DNA of 64,000 bases from Streptomyces toxytricini. GTDB taxonomy: Bacteria > Actinomycetota > Actinomycetes > Streptomycetales > Streptomycetaceae. The notes under the pieces are model-generated. The model had not been told where the DNA came from and searched no databases. It saw only the letters and a list, made by a program, of their open reading frames with translations. This document shows positions 46,826 to 54,993 of the stretch, one piece after another (positions within the stretch are counted from its first letter, which is position 1; every line of letters begins with the position of its first letter). Made by a program: the position numbers and the translations under genes. The stretch is taken from positions 86,356 to 150,355 of the forward strand of contig NZ_BMTY01000013.1 of assembly GCF_014649915.1 (NCBI RefSeq). The letters run 5' to 3'.

Positions 46826-47698
46826 TCAGTAGGCGAAGGCGCGCGCCGTGTTCGCGGCGATGGCCGTGGCCATCGCGTCCTCGTCGATGCCGCGGACGGC
46901 GGCCATCGCGCGGACCGTCAGCGGAATGAGGTACGGGGCGTTCGGCCGTCCGCGGTACGGCGCGGGGGTGAGGTAGGGGGCGTCGGTCTCGACGAGGACG
47001 AGCTCCGCCGGGGCCGCGGCGAGGGCGTCGCGCAGCGGCTGGGCGTTCTTGAAGGTGACGGTGCCGGCGAAGGACATGTAATAGCCGGCGGCGGCGCACT
47101 CCCGGGCCATGTCGGCGTCGCCGGAGTAGCAGTGGAAGACGGTCCGCTCGGGGGCGCCCTCCTCGCGCAGGATGCGCAGGACGTCGGCGTGGGCGTCGCG
47201 GTCGTGGATGACGAGGGCCTTGCCGCGGCGCTTGGCGATCTCGATGTGGGCGCGGAAGGACAGCTCCTGGGCGGCCATGCCCTCGGGGCCGGTGCGGAAG
47301 TGGTCGAGGCCGGTCTCGCCGACGGCCTTGACGTGGTCGAGCGCGGCGAGGGCGTCGATCTCGGCGAGGGCGTCGTCCAGGGCGGCCTGCCCGCCGCCGG
47401 GGCGGGCGCCCTGCCGCGACCAGCCGTCGGGGTCTCCCAGGACGATGCGGGGAGCCTCGTTCGGGTGGAGGGCGACGGCGGCGTGGACGTTGTCGTACGC
47501 GGCGGCCGTCTCGGCGGCCCAGCGGGAGCCCTTCACGTCGCAGCCCACCTGCACGACGGTCGCCACGCCGACCGAGGCGGCCTTGGCGAGGCCCTCCTCG
47601 ACGGTTCCGGCCTGCATGTCGAGGTGGGTGTGCGAGTCCGCCACGGCGACCCGGAGCGGTTCGGGCAGCGGCGGCGGGGTGTCCTTGGAGGCGCTCAT
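46826..47698 (-). CDS. tatD: TatD-family metal-dependent DNase
   Basis: 290 aa. TIM-barrel hydrolase with metal ligands in DSHTHLD (near residue 20), a Glu in GETGLDHF, His in VIHDRDAH and YSGD, and the terminal VETDAPYLTPAP motif with the Asp. TatD enzymes are 3'-5' exonucleases or D-aminoacyl-tRNA-like hydrolases. It is 10 bp downstream of the CxxC protein gene and just upstream of rpf, as in many actinobacteria. Confidence 0.95.
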   Translation of the reverse strand: MSASKDTPPPLPEPLRVAVADSHTHLDMQAGTVEEGLAKAASVGVATVVQVGCDVKGSRWAAETAAAYDNVHAAVALHPNEAPRIVLGDPDGWSRQGARPGGGQAALDDALAEIDALAALDHVKAVGETGLDHFRTGPEGMAAQELSFRAHIEIAKRRGKALVIHDRDAHADVLRILREEGAPERTVFHCYSGDADMARECAAAGYYMSFAGTVTFKNAQPLRDALAAAPAELVLVETDAPYLTPAPYRGRPNAPYLIPLTVRAMAAVRGIDEDAMATAIAANTARAFAY

Positions 47699-47708
47699 AC
47701 GGCCGATC

Positions 47709-48221
47709 TTATGACCGGCGGCGCCGCCCCAGCAGTCGGGCGAAGAGGCCGCGGCGCTCCTCGCCGTCGTCGACCGGCACCGGTCCGGGGGCGTCGTGCC
47801 GGGGGGCGGTGCGGTGGGCGGCGCGCGGCGGGTTCGCGCCGGCCGGGACGGGTCCGGCGATGCCGGGCGAGACGGGGTGGTGGTAGATGCTGTCCATGGT
47901 GCCGCGGACCGTGGACACCTGCCCCTCCCGCATGATCCGCACGACGTGGCTGCCGCAGTTGTGGCAGGTCGGGTTGGACAGCGGGGAGGGGACGCGCTCG
48001 CCGCCCGCCCGGTGGACGATGAAGGGGCGGCCCTGCCCGTCGGTGTGGTGCTCGATCTCGTAGGCCTGCTCCCAGCCGTAGCCGCACCGCATGCAGGCGA
48101 AGGAGTACGCCTCGTGCGCGACGTGGACGCCGGGAGCGGCGGCGCGGGCCGGCGAGGGCGAGGGGACGGGGGCGGGCGTCGGGGCGGGGGCGGATGCGGG
48201 GGTGTCTGCTATCTCACTCAT
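47709..48221 (-). CDS. Small CxxC zinc-ribbon-like protein
   Basis: 170 aa from the ATG at 48221, supported by GAGGAG five bases upstream; the longer frame is rejected. The Pro/Ala N-terminus (1-28) is disordered. Two knuckles, CMRCG and CHNCG (about residues 42 and 83), form a likely zinc ribbon around an EIEHH segment. The tail has HRTAPRHDAP and ends with an Arg-rich RLLGRRRR. I do not recognise a named family. It is in an operon with tatD (10-bp gap). A nucleic-acid or protein-binding role is plausible but unproven. Confidence 0.75.
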   Translation of the reverse strand: MSEIADTPASAPAPTPAPVPSPSPARAAAPGVHVAHEAYSFACMRCGYGWEQAYEIEHHTDGQGRPFIVHRAGGERVPSPLSNPTCHNCGSHVVRIMREGQVSTVRGTMDSIYHHPVSPGIAGPVPAGANPPRAAHRTAPRHDAPGPVPVDDGEERRGLFARLLGRRRRS

Positions 48222-48381
48222 GCCAGCTCCTCTTTTTCCACTGGTGCCGTTGCCAGTGGACGCCTCGCCGGGCGGGAGCGCATCAGGCCATGTCGAGAAT
48301 TGGACGGTCCTTGGGCGACTCATGCCCGAGGCGCCCGGTGCGCGGTCCGAGCTTTGCTTTTCAGGTTATCCCTTTACCCTC

Positions 48382-49275
48382 TTACGGCATCTTTTCGGCC
48401 GCGTTCTTTGCCGCGACGACGGCGTCGAACACCTCCCGCTTGGGTACGCCGGCTTCGGCGGCGACCGCCGCAATGGCCTCCTTGCGCCGCTCCCCCGCCT
48501 CCTCCCGCACCCGCACCCGGCGCACCAGCTCCGCGGCGTCCAGGTCGGCGGGCCCGGCCTCGGGGGCGCCCTCGACGACGACGGTGATCTCACCGCGCAC
48601 CCCTTCGGCGGCCCAGGCGGCGAGGTCGCCGAGCCCGCCGCGCTTGACCTCCTCGTACGTCTTCGTCAGCTCCCGGCAGACCGCGGCCCGGCGGTCGGCT
48701 CCGAAGACCTCGGCCATCGCGGCGAGGGTGTCGTCGAGCCGGTGCGGGGCCTCGAAGTAGACGAGGGTGCGCCGCTCGGCCGCGACCTCGCGGAGCCGGG
48801 CGAGCCGCTCCCCCGCCTTGCGCGGCAGGAAGCCCTCGAAGCAGAAGCGGTCCACGGGCAGCCCGGACAGGGCGAGCGCGGTGAGCACCGCGGACGGCCC
48901 GGGCACCGCGGTGACCTTGATGTCCTGCTCGACGGCGGCGGCGACGAGCCGGTAGCCGGGGTCGGAGACGGACGGCATGCCGGCGTCGGTGACGAGCAGC
49001 ACCCGGCTGCCGTCCTGCAGCGCCTCGACGAGCTCGGGCGTGCGCTGCGACTCGTTGCCCTCGAAGTACGACACGACCCGGCCGGAGGTGTGCACGCCGA
49101 GCCCCTGGGTCAGCCGGCGCAGCCGGCGGGTGTCCTCGGCGGCGACCACGTCGGCCCGCTCCAGCTCGGCCGCGAGGCGGGGCGGGGCGTCGGCGAGGTC
49201 GCCGATCGGGGTGCCGGCGAGGACGAGCACGCCGTCTGCGGCGGCTCCGGTGCGGGTGGGCTGGTCGGTCGTCAC
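48382..49275 (-). CDS. rsmI: 16S rRNA 2'-O-ribose C1402 methyltransferase RsmI
   Basis: 297 aa. SAM-dependent TP-methylase fold: VLAGTPIGDLADAPPR at the start, AEDTRRLRRL, the conserved SYFEGNE, LLVTDAGMPSVSDPGYRLV and VPGPSAVLTAL. It methylates C1402 of 16S rRNA in the decoding centre. It has its own short intergenic region and is divergent from the pmt gene. Confidence 0.96.
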   Translation of the reverse strand: MTTDQPTRTGAAADGVLVLAGTPIGDLADAPPRLAAELERADVVAAEDTRRLRRLTQGLGVHTSGRVVSYFEGNESQRTPELVEALQDGSRVLLVTDAGMPSVSDPGYRLVAAAVEQDIKVTAVPGPSAVLTALALSGLPVDRFCFEGFLPRKAGERLARLREVAAERRTLVYFEAPHRLDDTLAAMAEVFGADRRAAVCRELTKTYEEVKRGGLGDLAAWAAEGVRGEITVVVEGAPEAGPADLDAAELVRRVRVREEAGERRKEAIAAVAAEAGVPKREVFDAVVAAKNAAEKMP

Positions 49276-49388
49276 CCGTCCATCCTCTCAGCCGTCCCGC
49301 CCGGCACACGCTCCGGCGGCGGGCAGCACTCGGGAGCGCACTGCCACGGCACTGTGGATCGCGACCGGGCGTTCCCTACGATGACCCG

Positions 49389-51155
49389 GTGACCAGTACC
49401 GCGACGCCGCCGCCCAGCCCCGCGGGGGCCCCGACCGCCCCGCCGGCGGGCCGGGCAGAAGAGCCGTCCCCCTGGCTGCGCCGGCTGCGCGGCTTCGGCT
49501 ACGCGCCGCCCGCCGGAGCGCGCCCGGCGGACGTGCGCGCCCGCCTGGTGCCCCCGTACGCCCGCCCGTCCGGGCAGTTGTGGGCCGCGCTCGGCTTCTC
49601 CCCGGCCGCGGCGGCGGTCTGGCAGCGCGTCATGGCATGGGCCGGTCCGATCGCGGTGGCGCTGGTCGCCGGGGTGATGCGGTTCTGGCAGCTGGGCAGC
49701 CCGAAGGCCGTGATATTCGACGAGACGTACTACGCGAAGGACGCGTGGGCGACGATCCGGCAGGGCTACGAGGCCAGTTGGCCCAAGGACATCGACAAGT
49801 CGATCCTGGCCAACCCGGACGGCGTCTCCCTGCCGGCGGACCCCGGGTACGTGGTGCACCCGCCGGTCGGGAAGTGGGTCATCGGGCTCGGCGAGTGGAT
49901 GTTCGGCTTCGACCCGTTCGGCTGGCGGTTCATGACGGCCGTGCTCGGCACGCTGTCGGTGCTGCTGCTGTGCCGGATCGGGCGCCGCCTGTTCCGCTCC
50001 ACGTTCCTGGGCTGCCTGGCGGGCGGGCTGCTCGCCGTCGACGGCCTGCACCTGGTGATGAGCCGGGCAGCGCTGCTCGACCTGGTGCTGATGTTCTTCG
50101 TGCTGGCCGCGTTCGGGGCGCTGCTCGTCGACCGCGACCGGGCAAGGGAACGGCTCGCGGCGGCGCTCCCCGTGGACGCGGAGGGCCGCACCCGGCCCGA
50201 CGCGGTGATCGCCGAGACGCTGCGGCTGGGCGTGCGCCCGTACCGGATCCTCGCGGGCGTCTGCCTGGGCCTGGCGTTCGGGACGAAGTGGAACGGCCTG
50301 ATCACGCTGGCGTTCTTCGGGATCCTGACGGTCCTGTGGGATGCGGCGGCCCGCCGCACCGCGGGCGCGGCCGCCCCGTACGCGGCGATGCTGCGCCGCG
50401 ACGCCCTGCCGGGCTTCGTCTCGACGGTGCCGGTGGCGGTCGCGGTGTACGTCGCCTCCTGGCTGGGCTGGATCCTCAGCCCGGACGACGGCCGCGGCGG
50501 CTACTTCCGCGACTGGGCGGCGAAGCAGGACCGCAGCAGCTCCCTGTCGTTCCTGCCGGAGTGGCTGCGCAGCCTGTGGCACTACGAGACGGAGGTCTAC
50601 AACTTCCACGTGGGCCTGACCTCGGGGCACACGTACGACTCGAACCCGTGGAGCTGGCTGGTCGTCGGCCGGCCGGTGTCGTACTTCTACGAGTCCCCGG
50701 AACCGGGCGCGGACGGCTGCCCGGCGACGGAGGCGGGCAAGTGCGCCCGCGAGGTGCTGGCCCTCGGGACACCGCTGCTGTGGTGGGCGGGCTGCTTCGC
50801 GCTGCTGTACGTGCTGTGGCGGTGGTTCTTCCGCCGCGACTGGCGCGCGGGCGCCATCGCGTGCGCGGTGGGCGCCGGCCTGCTCCCCTGGTTCAACTAC
50901 CAGGAGCGCACCATCTTCTACTTCTACGCGGTGGTGTTCGTCCCGTACCTGTGCCTGGCACTGGCGATGACGGTGGGCGCCCTCCTGGGCCCGCGGAACT
51001 CGACGGAACGCCGCCGCACCCTCGGCGCGGTGGCGGCGGGCGTCCTCGTCCTGCTGATCATCTGGAACTTCATCTACTTCTGGCCGATCTACACGGGCCA
51101 GGCGATCCCGATGGACTCCTGGCGCAGCCGCATGTGGCTGGACACCTGGGTCTGA
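49389..51155 (+). CDS. pmt: Protein O-mannosyltransferase (PMT)
   Basis: 588 aa from a GTG. GT-C glycosyltransferase with about eleven TM helices; the catalytic acidic pair lies in VIFDETYYAKDAW (about residues 103-115). Other landmarks are VHPPVGKWVIG (luminal loop), FGTKWNGL and a C-terminal PMT four-TM domain (NYQERTIFYFY). In Streptomyces, Pmt mannosylates exported proteins from polyprenol-phosphate mannose. It makes phage receptors such as that of phiC31, and its loss raises sensitivity to cell-wall antibiotics. The next gene is a PBP on the same strand. Confidence 0.95.
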   Translation: MTSTATPPPSPAGAPTAPPAGRAEEPSPWLRRLRGFGYAPPAGARPADVRARLVPPYARPSGQLWAALGFSPAAAAVWQRVMAWAGPIAVALVAGVMRFWQLGSPKAVIFDETYYAKDAWATIRQGYEASWPKDIDKSILANPDGVSLPADPGYVVHPPVGKWVIGLGEWMFGFDPFGWRFMTAVLGTLSVLLLCRIGRRLFRSTFLGCLAGGLLAVDGLHLVMSRAALLDLVLMFFVLAAFGALLVDRDRARERLAAALPVDAEGRTRPDAVIAETLRLGVRPYRILAGVCLGLAFGTKWNGLITLAFFGILTVLWDAAARRTAGAAAPYAAMLRRDALPGFVSTVPVAVAVYVASWLGWILSPDDGRGGYFRDWAAKQDRSSSLSFLPEWLRSLWHYETEVYNFHVGLTSGHTYDSNPWSWLVVGRPVSYFYESPEPGADGCPATEAGKCAREVLALGTPLLWWAGCFALLYVLWRWFFRRDWRAGAIACAVGAGLLPWFNYQERTIFYFYAVVFVPYLCLALAMTVGALLGPRNSTERRRTLGAVAAGVLVLLIIWNFIYFWPIYTGQAIPMDSWRSRMWLDTWV

Positions 51156-51380
51156 GGGGTCGGGGGCCGGCGGCCGGCCATTCGCTGCCGTAGTGGCCGA
51201 AGACGTCGACGACAGGTCGGCGCGGTCTCGGGCGCTGCGGGGTGCTGCCCGCTCGCCTTGAACCGGAATGTCCGGCTCCCGCAACAACATGCACCGGGCA
51301 CCCGGACAGCCCGTAAGGTCGTCTGCCGGAAGGAGCCTTGAACGCGTTCAAGGCGACGCATGTCCTGGGGAGGGGCGCGG

Positions 51381-53009
51381 ATGAACGGGGCGGCCAAGGG
51401 CGCGGTCATAGGCGGGGCGTTCCTCGCGATGGTCGGCGGCACCGCATACGGGGTGTACACGCTGGTCGACGACGCCGGCAGCGGCGGGAAGACGGCCACC
51501 GCATCCGCGCCCGGAAAGGGCAGCGGGCCGGTCACGAGCGAGGAGGCCGCCCGGACGGCGAAGGCGTTCCTCGACGCCTGGGCCGCCGGGAAGGACCGCG
51601 CGGCCGCCGAGCTGACGAACAACGCCGCCGCCGCGCAGGCCGCGCTGGCCGGCTACCGGGACAAGGCGCACATCGGCAGGGCCGCGTTCACGCCCGGCGC
51701 CCCGGAAGGGACGACCGTCCCGTTCGCGGTGGCCGCGGAGGTCGCCCACGGGGGCGCGGCCAAGCCCCTCGCGTACGCCTCGAAGCTGACGGTGGTGCGC
51801 GGGGAGACGAGCGGGAAGCCGCTCGTCGACTGGCAGCCCTCGGTGGTCCACCCCGAGCTGGGGCGGGGCGAGGAGCTGCGGGCCGGCCCGCCGCCCGCGC
51901 CGCCCGTCAAGGCCGTCGACCGGCGCGGCGAGGAGCTCGACCCGCAGCGCCACCCGTCGCTGCGGCCCGTCCTGGACCAGCTGCGCAGCACGTACGGCAG
52001 GAAGGCGGGCGGCCGGCCCGGCGCCGAGCTGTGGATCGAGCCGGCCCTCCCGGACACGCCGCGGCGCACGCTGCTGACGCTGGCCGAGGGCGAGCCGGCG
52101 AAGCTGGAGACCACCCTGGACGCCCGGGTGCAGGCGGCGGCCGAGAAGGCGGTGGCCCGCTACCCCGAGGCGTCGGTCGTGGCGATCCAGCCGAGCACGG
52201 GGCACGTCCTGGCGGTCGCCAACCACCGCAAGGACGGCTTCAACGCGGCCATGGAGGGCGCCCGCGCCCCCGGCTCGACGTGGAAGATCGTCACGGCGGC
52301 GATGCTGATGGACCGCGGCGCGGCGGCGGCCGACCAGCCGGCGCAGTGCACGAAGGAGGTCTCGTGGGGCGGCCGCCCCTTCCACAACCTCCGCGGCTTC
52401 GACCTGCCCGGCGGGGCGGACTTCGCGACGGCGTTCGCCCGGTCCTGCAACACCTCGTTCATCAAGCGCATCAAGGCCGTGGACGACGACGGGGCGCTGG
52501 CGAAGGAGGCGCGCGAGGTCTTCGGGATCGGCCTCGACTGGAAGACCGGCGTCCGCTCCGTCGACGGCAGCGTGCCCGAGGCGACCGGCGCCGCGGCGGC
52601 GGCCGCGTACATCGGGCAGGGCCGGATCACGATGAACCCGCTCACCATCGCGTCGGTGACGGCCACGGCGCGCACCGGGGTGTTCCGGCAGCCGGTGCTG
52701 GTCGCGCCGGACCTGGACGGGCGGCCCATCGCCCGGGCCGAGCGGCCGATGAAGCCGGCGGTGGCGCGGCAGCTCGCGGGCATGATGCGGAAGACGGCCG
52801 CAGAGGGCACGGCGGCGCAGGCGATGGCGGGCGTACGCGGTTCGGACAAGGGCGCGAAGACGGGCTCCGCGGAGGTCGACGGCGCGGGCAGCCCGGACAG
52901 CTGGTTCACGGGCTACAGCGGCGATGTCGCAGCGGCGGCCATGGTGGAGGCCGGCGGCCACGGCGGCGACGCGGCGGGCCCGATCGTGGCGGCGGTCCTG
53001 AACCACTGA
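51381..53009 (+). CDS. Penicillin-binding protein, transpeptidase
   Basis: 542 aa. The ATG at 51381 follows GGGGAGGGG; an ATG at 51360 is less well placed. A single N-terminal TM or signal-anchor precedes an NTF2-like (MecA_N) domain (about 55-165), a short PBP-dimer-like stretch, and a transpeptidase domain from about 235. Catalytic motifs are STWK (SxxK, about 300), SCN (near 355) and KTGS (near 492). It is a class B monofunctional PBP for cell-wall crosslinking. The MecA_N-like domain is typical of enzymes with low beta-lactam affinity. It sits 225 bp after pmt, with its stop only 11 bp from a convergent small gene. Confidence 0.92.
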   Translation: MNGAAKGAVIGGAFLAMVGGTAYGVYTLVDDAGSGGKTATASAPGKGSGPVTSEEAARTAKAFLDAWAAGKDRAAAELTNNAAAAQAALAGYRDKAHIGRAAFTPGAPEGTTVPFAVAAEVAHGGAAKPLAYASKLTVVRGETSGKPLVDWQPSVVHPELGRGEELRAGPPPAPPVKAVDRRGEELDPQRHPSLRPVLDQLRSTYGRKAGGRPGAELWIEPALPDTPRRTLLTLAEGEPAKLETTLDARVQAAAEKAVARYPEASVVAIQPSTGHVLAVANHRKDGFNAAMEGARAPGSTWKIVTAAMLMDRGAAAADQPAQCTKEVSWGGRPFHNLRGFDLPGGADFATAFARSCNTSFIKRIKAVDDDGALAKEAREVFGIGLDWKTGVRSVDGSVPEATGAAAAAAYIGQGRITMNPLTIASVTATARTGVFRQPVLVAPDLDGRPIARAERPMKPAVARQLAGMMRKTAAEGTAAQAMAGVRGSDKGAKTGSAEVDGAGSPDSWFTGYSGDVAAAAMVEAGGHGGDAAGPIVAAVLNH

Positions 53010-53020
53010 CGGCGATGCCC

Positions 53021-53314
53021 TTACGGTGCCGCGTCCGGGTCGTGCCCCGCGTACAGCGGGCAGGCGCCCCCGGCGTGCGGCTCCCGGCAGTCCGCCAGCT
53101 CGACCAGCTCGGGGGCGGCCGCGCGCGACCACCGCACCCACACCGTGGCCGCGCGGCGGCCACCCACCGCGAACAGGGGCGCGAGGTGCGGACCGTCATG
53201 GCAGATCAGGTCCATGCACAGGGCGTTGACGCGGTCGTCGTTCCCCGGTTGGCGCCGCGCGATCTCGGCGACCAGCGCCGCCGGGAACCTCACGTAGTCC
53301 AGACACTCAGCCAT
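53021..53314 (-). CDS. Small Cys-containing hypothetical protein
   Basis: 97 aa from the ATG at 53314. Not recognised. It has five Cys, including LCMDLICHDGPHLAPLFAVGG and DCREPHAGGACPLYAG, suggesting a small metal-binding fold, and no signal or TM. Its start overlaps the stop of the next upstream small ORF by 8 bp, so the two form a coupled pair divergent from the XRE regulator. Streptomyces genomes carry many such XRE-linked small genes. Function is unknown. Confidence 0.6.
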   Translation of the reverse strand: MAECLDYVRFPAALVAEIARRQPGNDDRVNALCMDLICHDGPHLAPLFAVGGRRAATVWVRWSRAAAPELVELADCREPHAGGACPLYAGHDPDAAP

Positions 53315-53627
53315 GCACCCCACCCCCGGCACGAGGAGACGCAGACACCCGACCGTCGTCCGGGTGGCCGAACCACATGTGCGCGAGCATGCACTCGGTG
53401 ATCTCCGCGATGCCGTACCCGCAGGCGGCCGCCGTCCGCAGCTCCTCGCGAAGCTGCCCGCACTGCAGGCACGTTGCGGGGTCGACCGGTCCCGGCCGCG
53501 GCATCGTCAGCCATGCCCACTCCGCCAAGAGGCCCTGCGGGCCGAACGCCGCCCCGAGCCCGGCGCCCGGCGCGGTGTCGACCGGCTCGCCCAGCCGTCG
53601 TTCACGCTTCGGAAGCTGTTGTCCCAT
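53307..53627 (-). CDS. Small hypothetical protein upstream partner of 53021-53314
   Basis: 106 aa from the ATG at 53627. No Shine-Dalgarno is visible, so it may be translated leaderless. The C-terminal half contains CLQCGQLREELRTAAACGYG, then CMLAHMWFGH, again a Cys/His pattern compatible with zinc. The N-terminal region is charged and the middle Pro/Gly-rich. It is divergent from the XRE regulator with a 109-bp shared region. Not recognised. An in-frame extension upstream to 53855 would overlap the regulator and is rejected. Confidence 0.5.
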   Translation of the reverse strand: MGQQLPKRERRLGEPVDTAPGAGLGAAFGPQGLLAEWAWLTMPRPGPVDPATCLQCGQLREELRTAAACGYGIAEITECMLAHMWFGHPDDGRVSASPRAGGGVHG

Positions 53628-53672
53628 GGACCGATGGTGCGACGTCGAAGGGGGCGTTCCCACCTCGTTCTC

Positions 53673-53707
53673 AGGACGTTTGGGACGTTTCATGGCTAGC
53701 GTTTCAC
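53673..53707. promoter_or_regulatory. Direct repeats in XRE divergent region
   Basis: GGACGTTT (53674-53681) and GGACGTTT (53683-53690) lie 9 bp apart, with a related GCGTTTCA at 53699-53706, just upstream of the XRE gene. Candidate operator for autoregulation; inference. Confidence 0.35.
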
Positions 53708-53736
53708 CCAAGGCTTCACGTCCTTGGAGGCGACTC

Positions 53737-54498
53737 ATGAACCAGGCCCTGCGCCGAGCCATGGCCGATGCGAACATGACAGAGGCGCGGCTCGCAGAGC
53801 GCTGCGGGGTCGACGTCAAAACGGTGGCGCGTTGGATCACCGAGCCCAGCCGCATCCCTCACGCCCGGCACCGGTGGGCGGCCTGCGAGGCTTTAGGTGA
53901 GGAGGAACAGAACTTGTGGCCCACAGCGATTCGTTCGGCTCTCACGACGGGGCCGAACCGCGAACTCGTCCAGGTTTACCCCTACCGCTCGGCAGCACCC
54001 GCGAGCCTCTGGCGTTCCCTGATCACCAAGGCGCAACGTGAACTCGTCTTCGGCGGATACACCAACTACTTCCTGTGGCTGGAGCAGGCGAACTTGAGCG
54101 GTGCACTGCGGCGGAAAGCACAGGCCGGATGCCGAATCCGCTTCCTGATCGGTGACCCTGAGAGCCCGGTGACGGCCGTACGCGAGGAAGAGGAAGGCGT
54201 GCCGCTCACCCTGTCGACGCGGATCGCCGTCACTCTCGCCGAGCTGGCGAAGCTACGAGACGTACCCGAAATCGAGGGGCGCTTCGAAACCGGCCACGTC
54301 AGTCTCTCGGTCTTCCGCTTCGACAACGAGATGATCGTGACTCCGCACCTGGCCCGCAAGGTCGGGCACGACTCACCGATGATGCACCTGCGTCGCTACC
54401 AGGCGGACGGCATGTTCGACCGCTTCGCCGCGCACGTCGAAGAGCTGTGGAGCCGCGGACGGGACATTCGGGAGGGTGACGGCGATGCCCAGGCGTGA
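53737..54498 (+). CDS. XRE-type HTH regulator with DUF5919-like C-terminal domain and a TTA codon
   Basis: 253 aa. TTGGAGG six bases before the ATG. N-terminal Cro/CI-like HTH (about 5-50: RRAMADANMTEARLAERCGVDVKTVARWI). The C-terminal 170 residues (ELVFGGYTNYFLWLEQ, then CRIRFLIGDPESPVTAVREEEEG and MHLRRYQADGMFDRFAAHVEELW) have a phospholipase-D-like alpha/beta pattern matching what I recall as DUF5919. Codon 53 (53893-53895) is TTA, so full translation should need the bldA leucyl-tRNA and be growth-phase controlled. The 3' end overlaps the Nudix gene by 14 bp. Codon bias is lower in GC than in neighbours. Confidence 0.85.
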   Translation: MNQALRRAMADANMTEARLAERCGVDVKTVARWITEPSRIPHARHRWAACEALGEEEQNLWPTAIRSALTTGPNRELVQVYPYRSAAPASLWRSLITKAQRELVFGGYTNYFLWLEQANLSGALRRKAQAGCRIRFLIGDPESPVTAVREEEEGVPLTLSTRIAVTLAELAKLRDVPEIEGRFETGHVSLSVFRFDNEMIVTPHLARKVGHDSPMMHLRRYQADGMFDRFAAHVEELWSRGRDIREGDGDAQA

Positions 54499-54952
54499 CT
54501 ACGAGGACGACCCCGACGCCCCCAAGGCGAACAGCCTGGTGCCGGCCGCGTCGGCGGTCGTCGTGGACGGCGCCGGGCGGGTCCTGTTGCAGCGGCGCGC
54601 GGACAACGGGATGTGGGCGCTGCCCGGCGGGGTGATGGAGCTCGGGGAGTCCCTCGCGCAGTGCGCGGCCCGGGAGACGCTGGAGGAAACCGGCATCAGC
54701 GTGGAGATCACGGGGATCGTGGGGACGTACACCGACCCGGGGCACGTGTTCGCGTACGACGACGGCGAGGTGCGGCAGGAGTTCTCCATCTGCCTGCTGG
54801 CCCGCCCCACGGGCGGCACCCTGCGCGCCTCGGACGAGTCCTTCGAGGTGGCCTGGTTCGCCCCCGAGGCGGTCGACGACCTCCCGATGGTCCCGAGCAT
54901 CCGCAAGCGCATCGACGACTGGCGGGCCGGCCGCGGCCCCGTCGTCCGGTGA
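54485..54952 (+). CDS. Nudix hydrolase
   Basis: 155 aa from the ATG at 54485, supported by GGGAGG eight bases upstream; the GTG at 54476 is too close to that site. The Nudix box spans residues 49-71, with Glu55 and the RETLEETGI end matching GX5EX7REUXEEXGU. It hydrolyses a nucleoside diphosphate linked to another moiety, such as oxidised nucleotides, ADP-ribose or dinucleoside polyphosphates; the exact substrate is unknown. The start lies inside the XRE regulator gene, so the two are translationally linked and perhaps act in one response. Confidence 0.9.
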   Translation: MPRRDYEDDPDAPKANSLVPAASAVVVDGAGRVLLQRRADNGMWALPGGVMELGESLAQCAARETLEETGISVEITGIVGTYTDPGHVFAYDDGEVRQEFSICLLARPTGGTLRASDESFEVAWFAPEAVDDLPMVPSIRKRIDDWRAGRGPVVR

Positions 54953-54993
54953 CGGCCGGTGCACCGGTCGTACGCGGGCGCGGCCCCCGCCCC

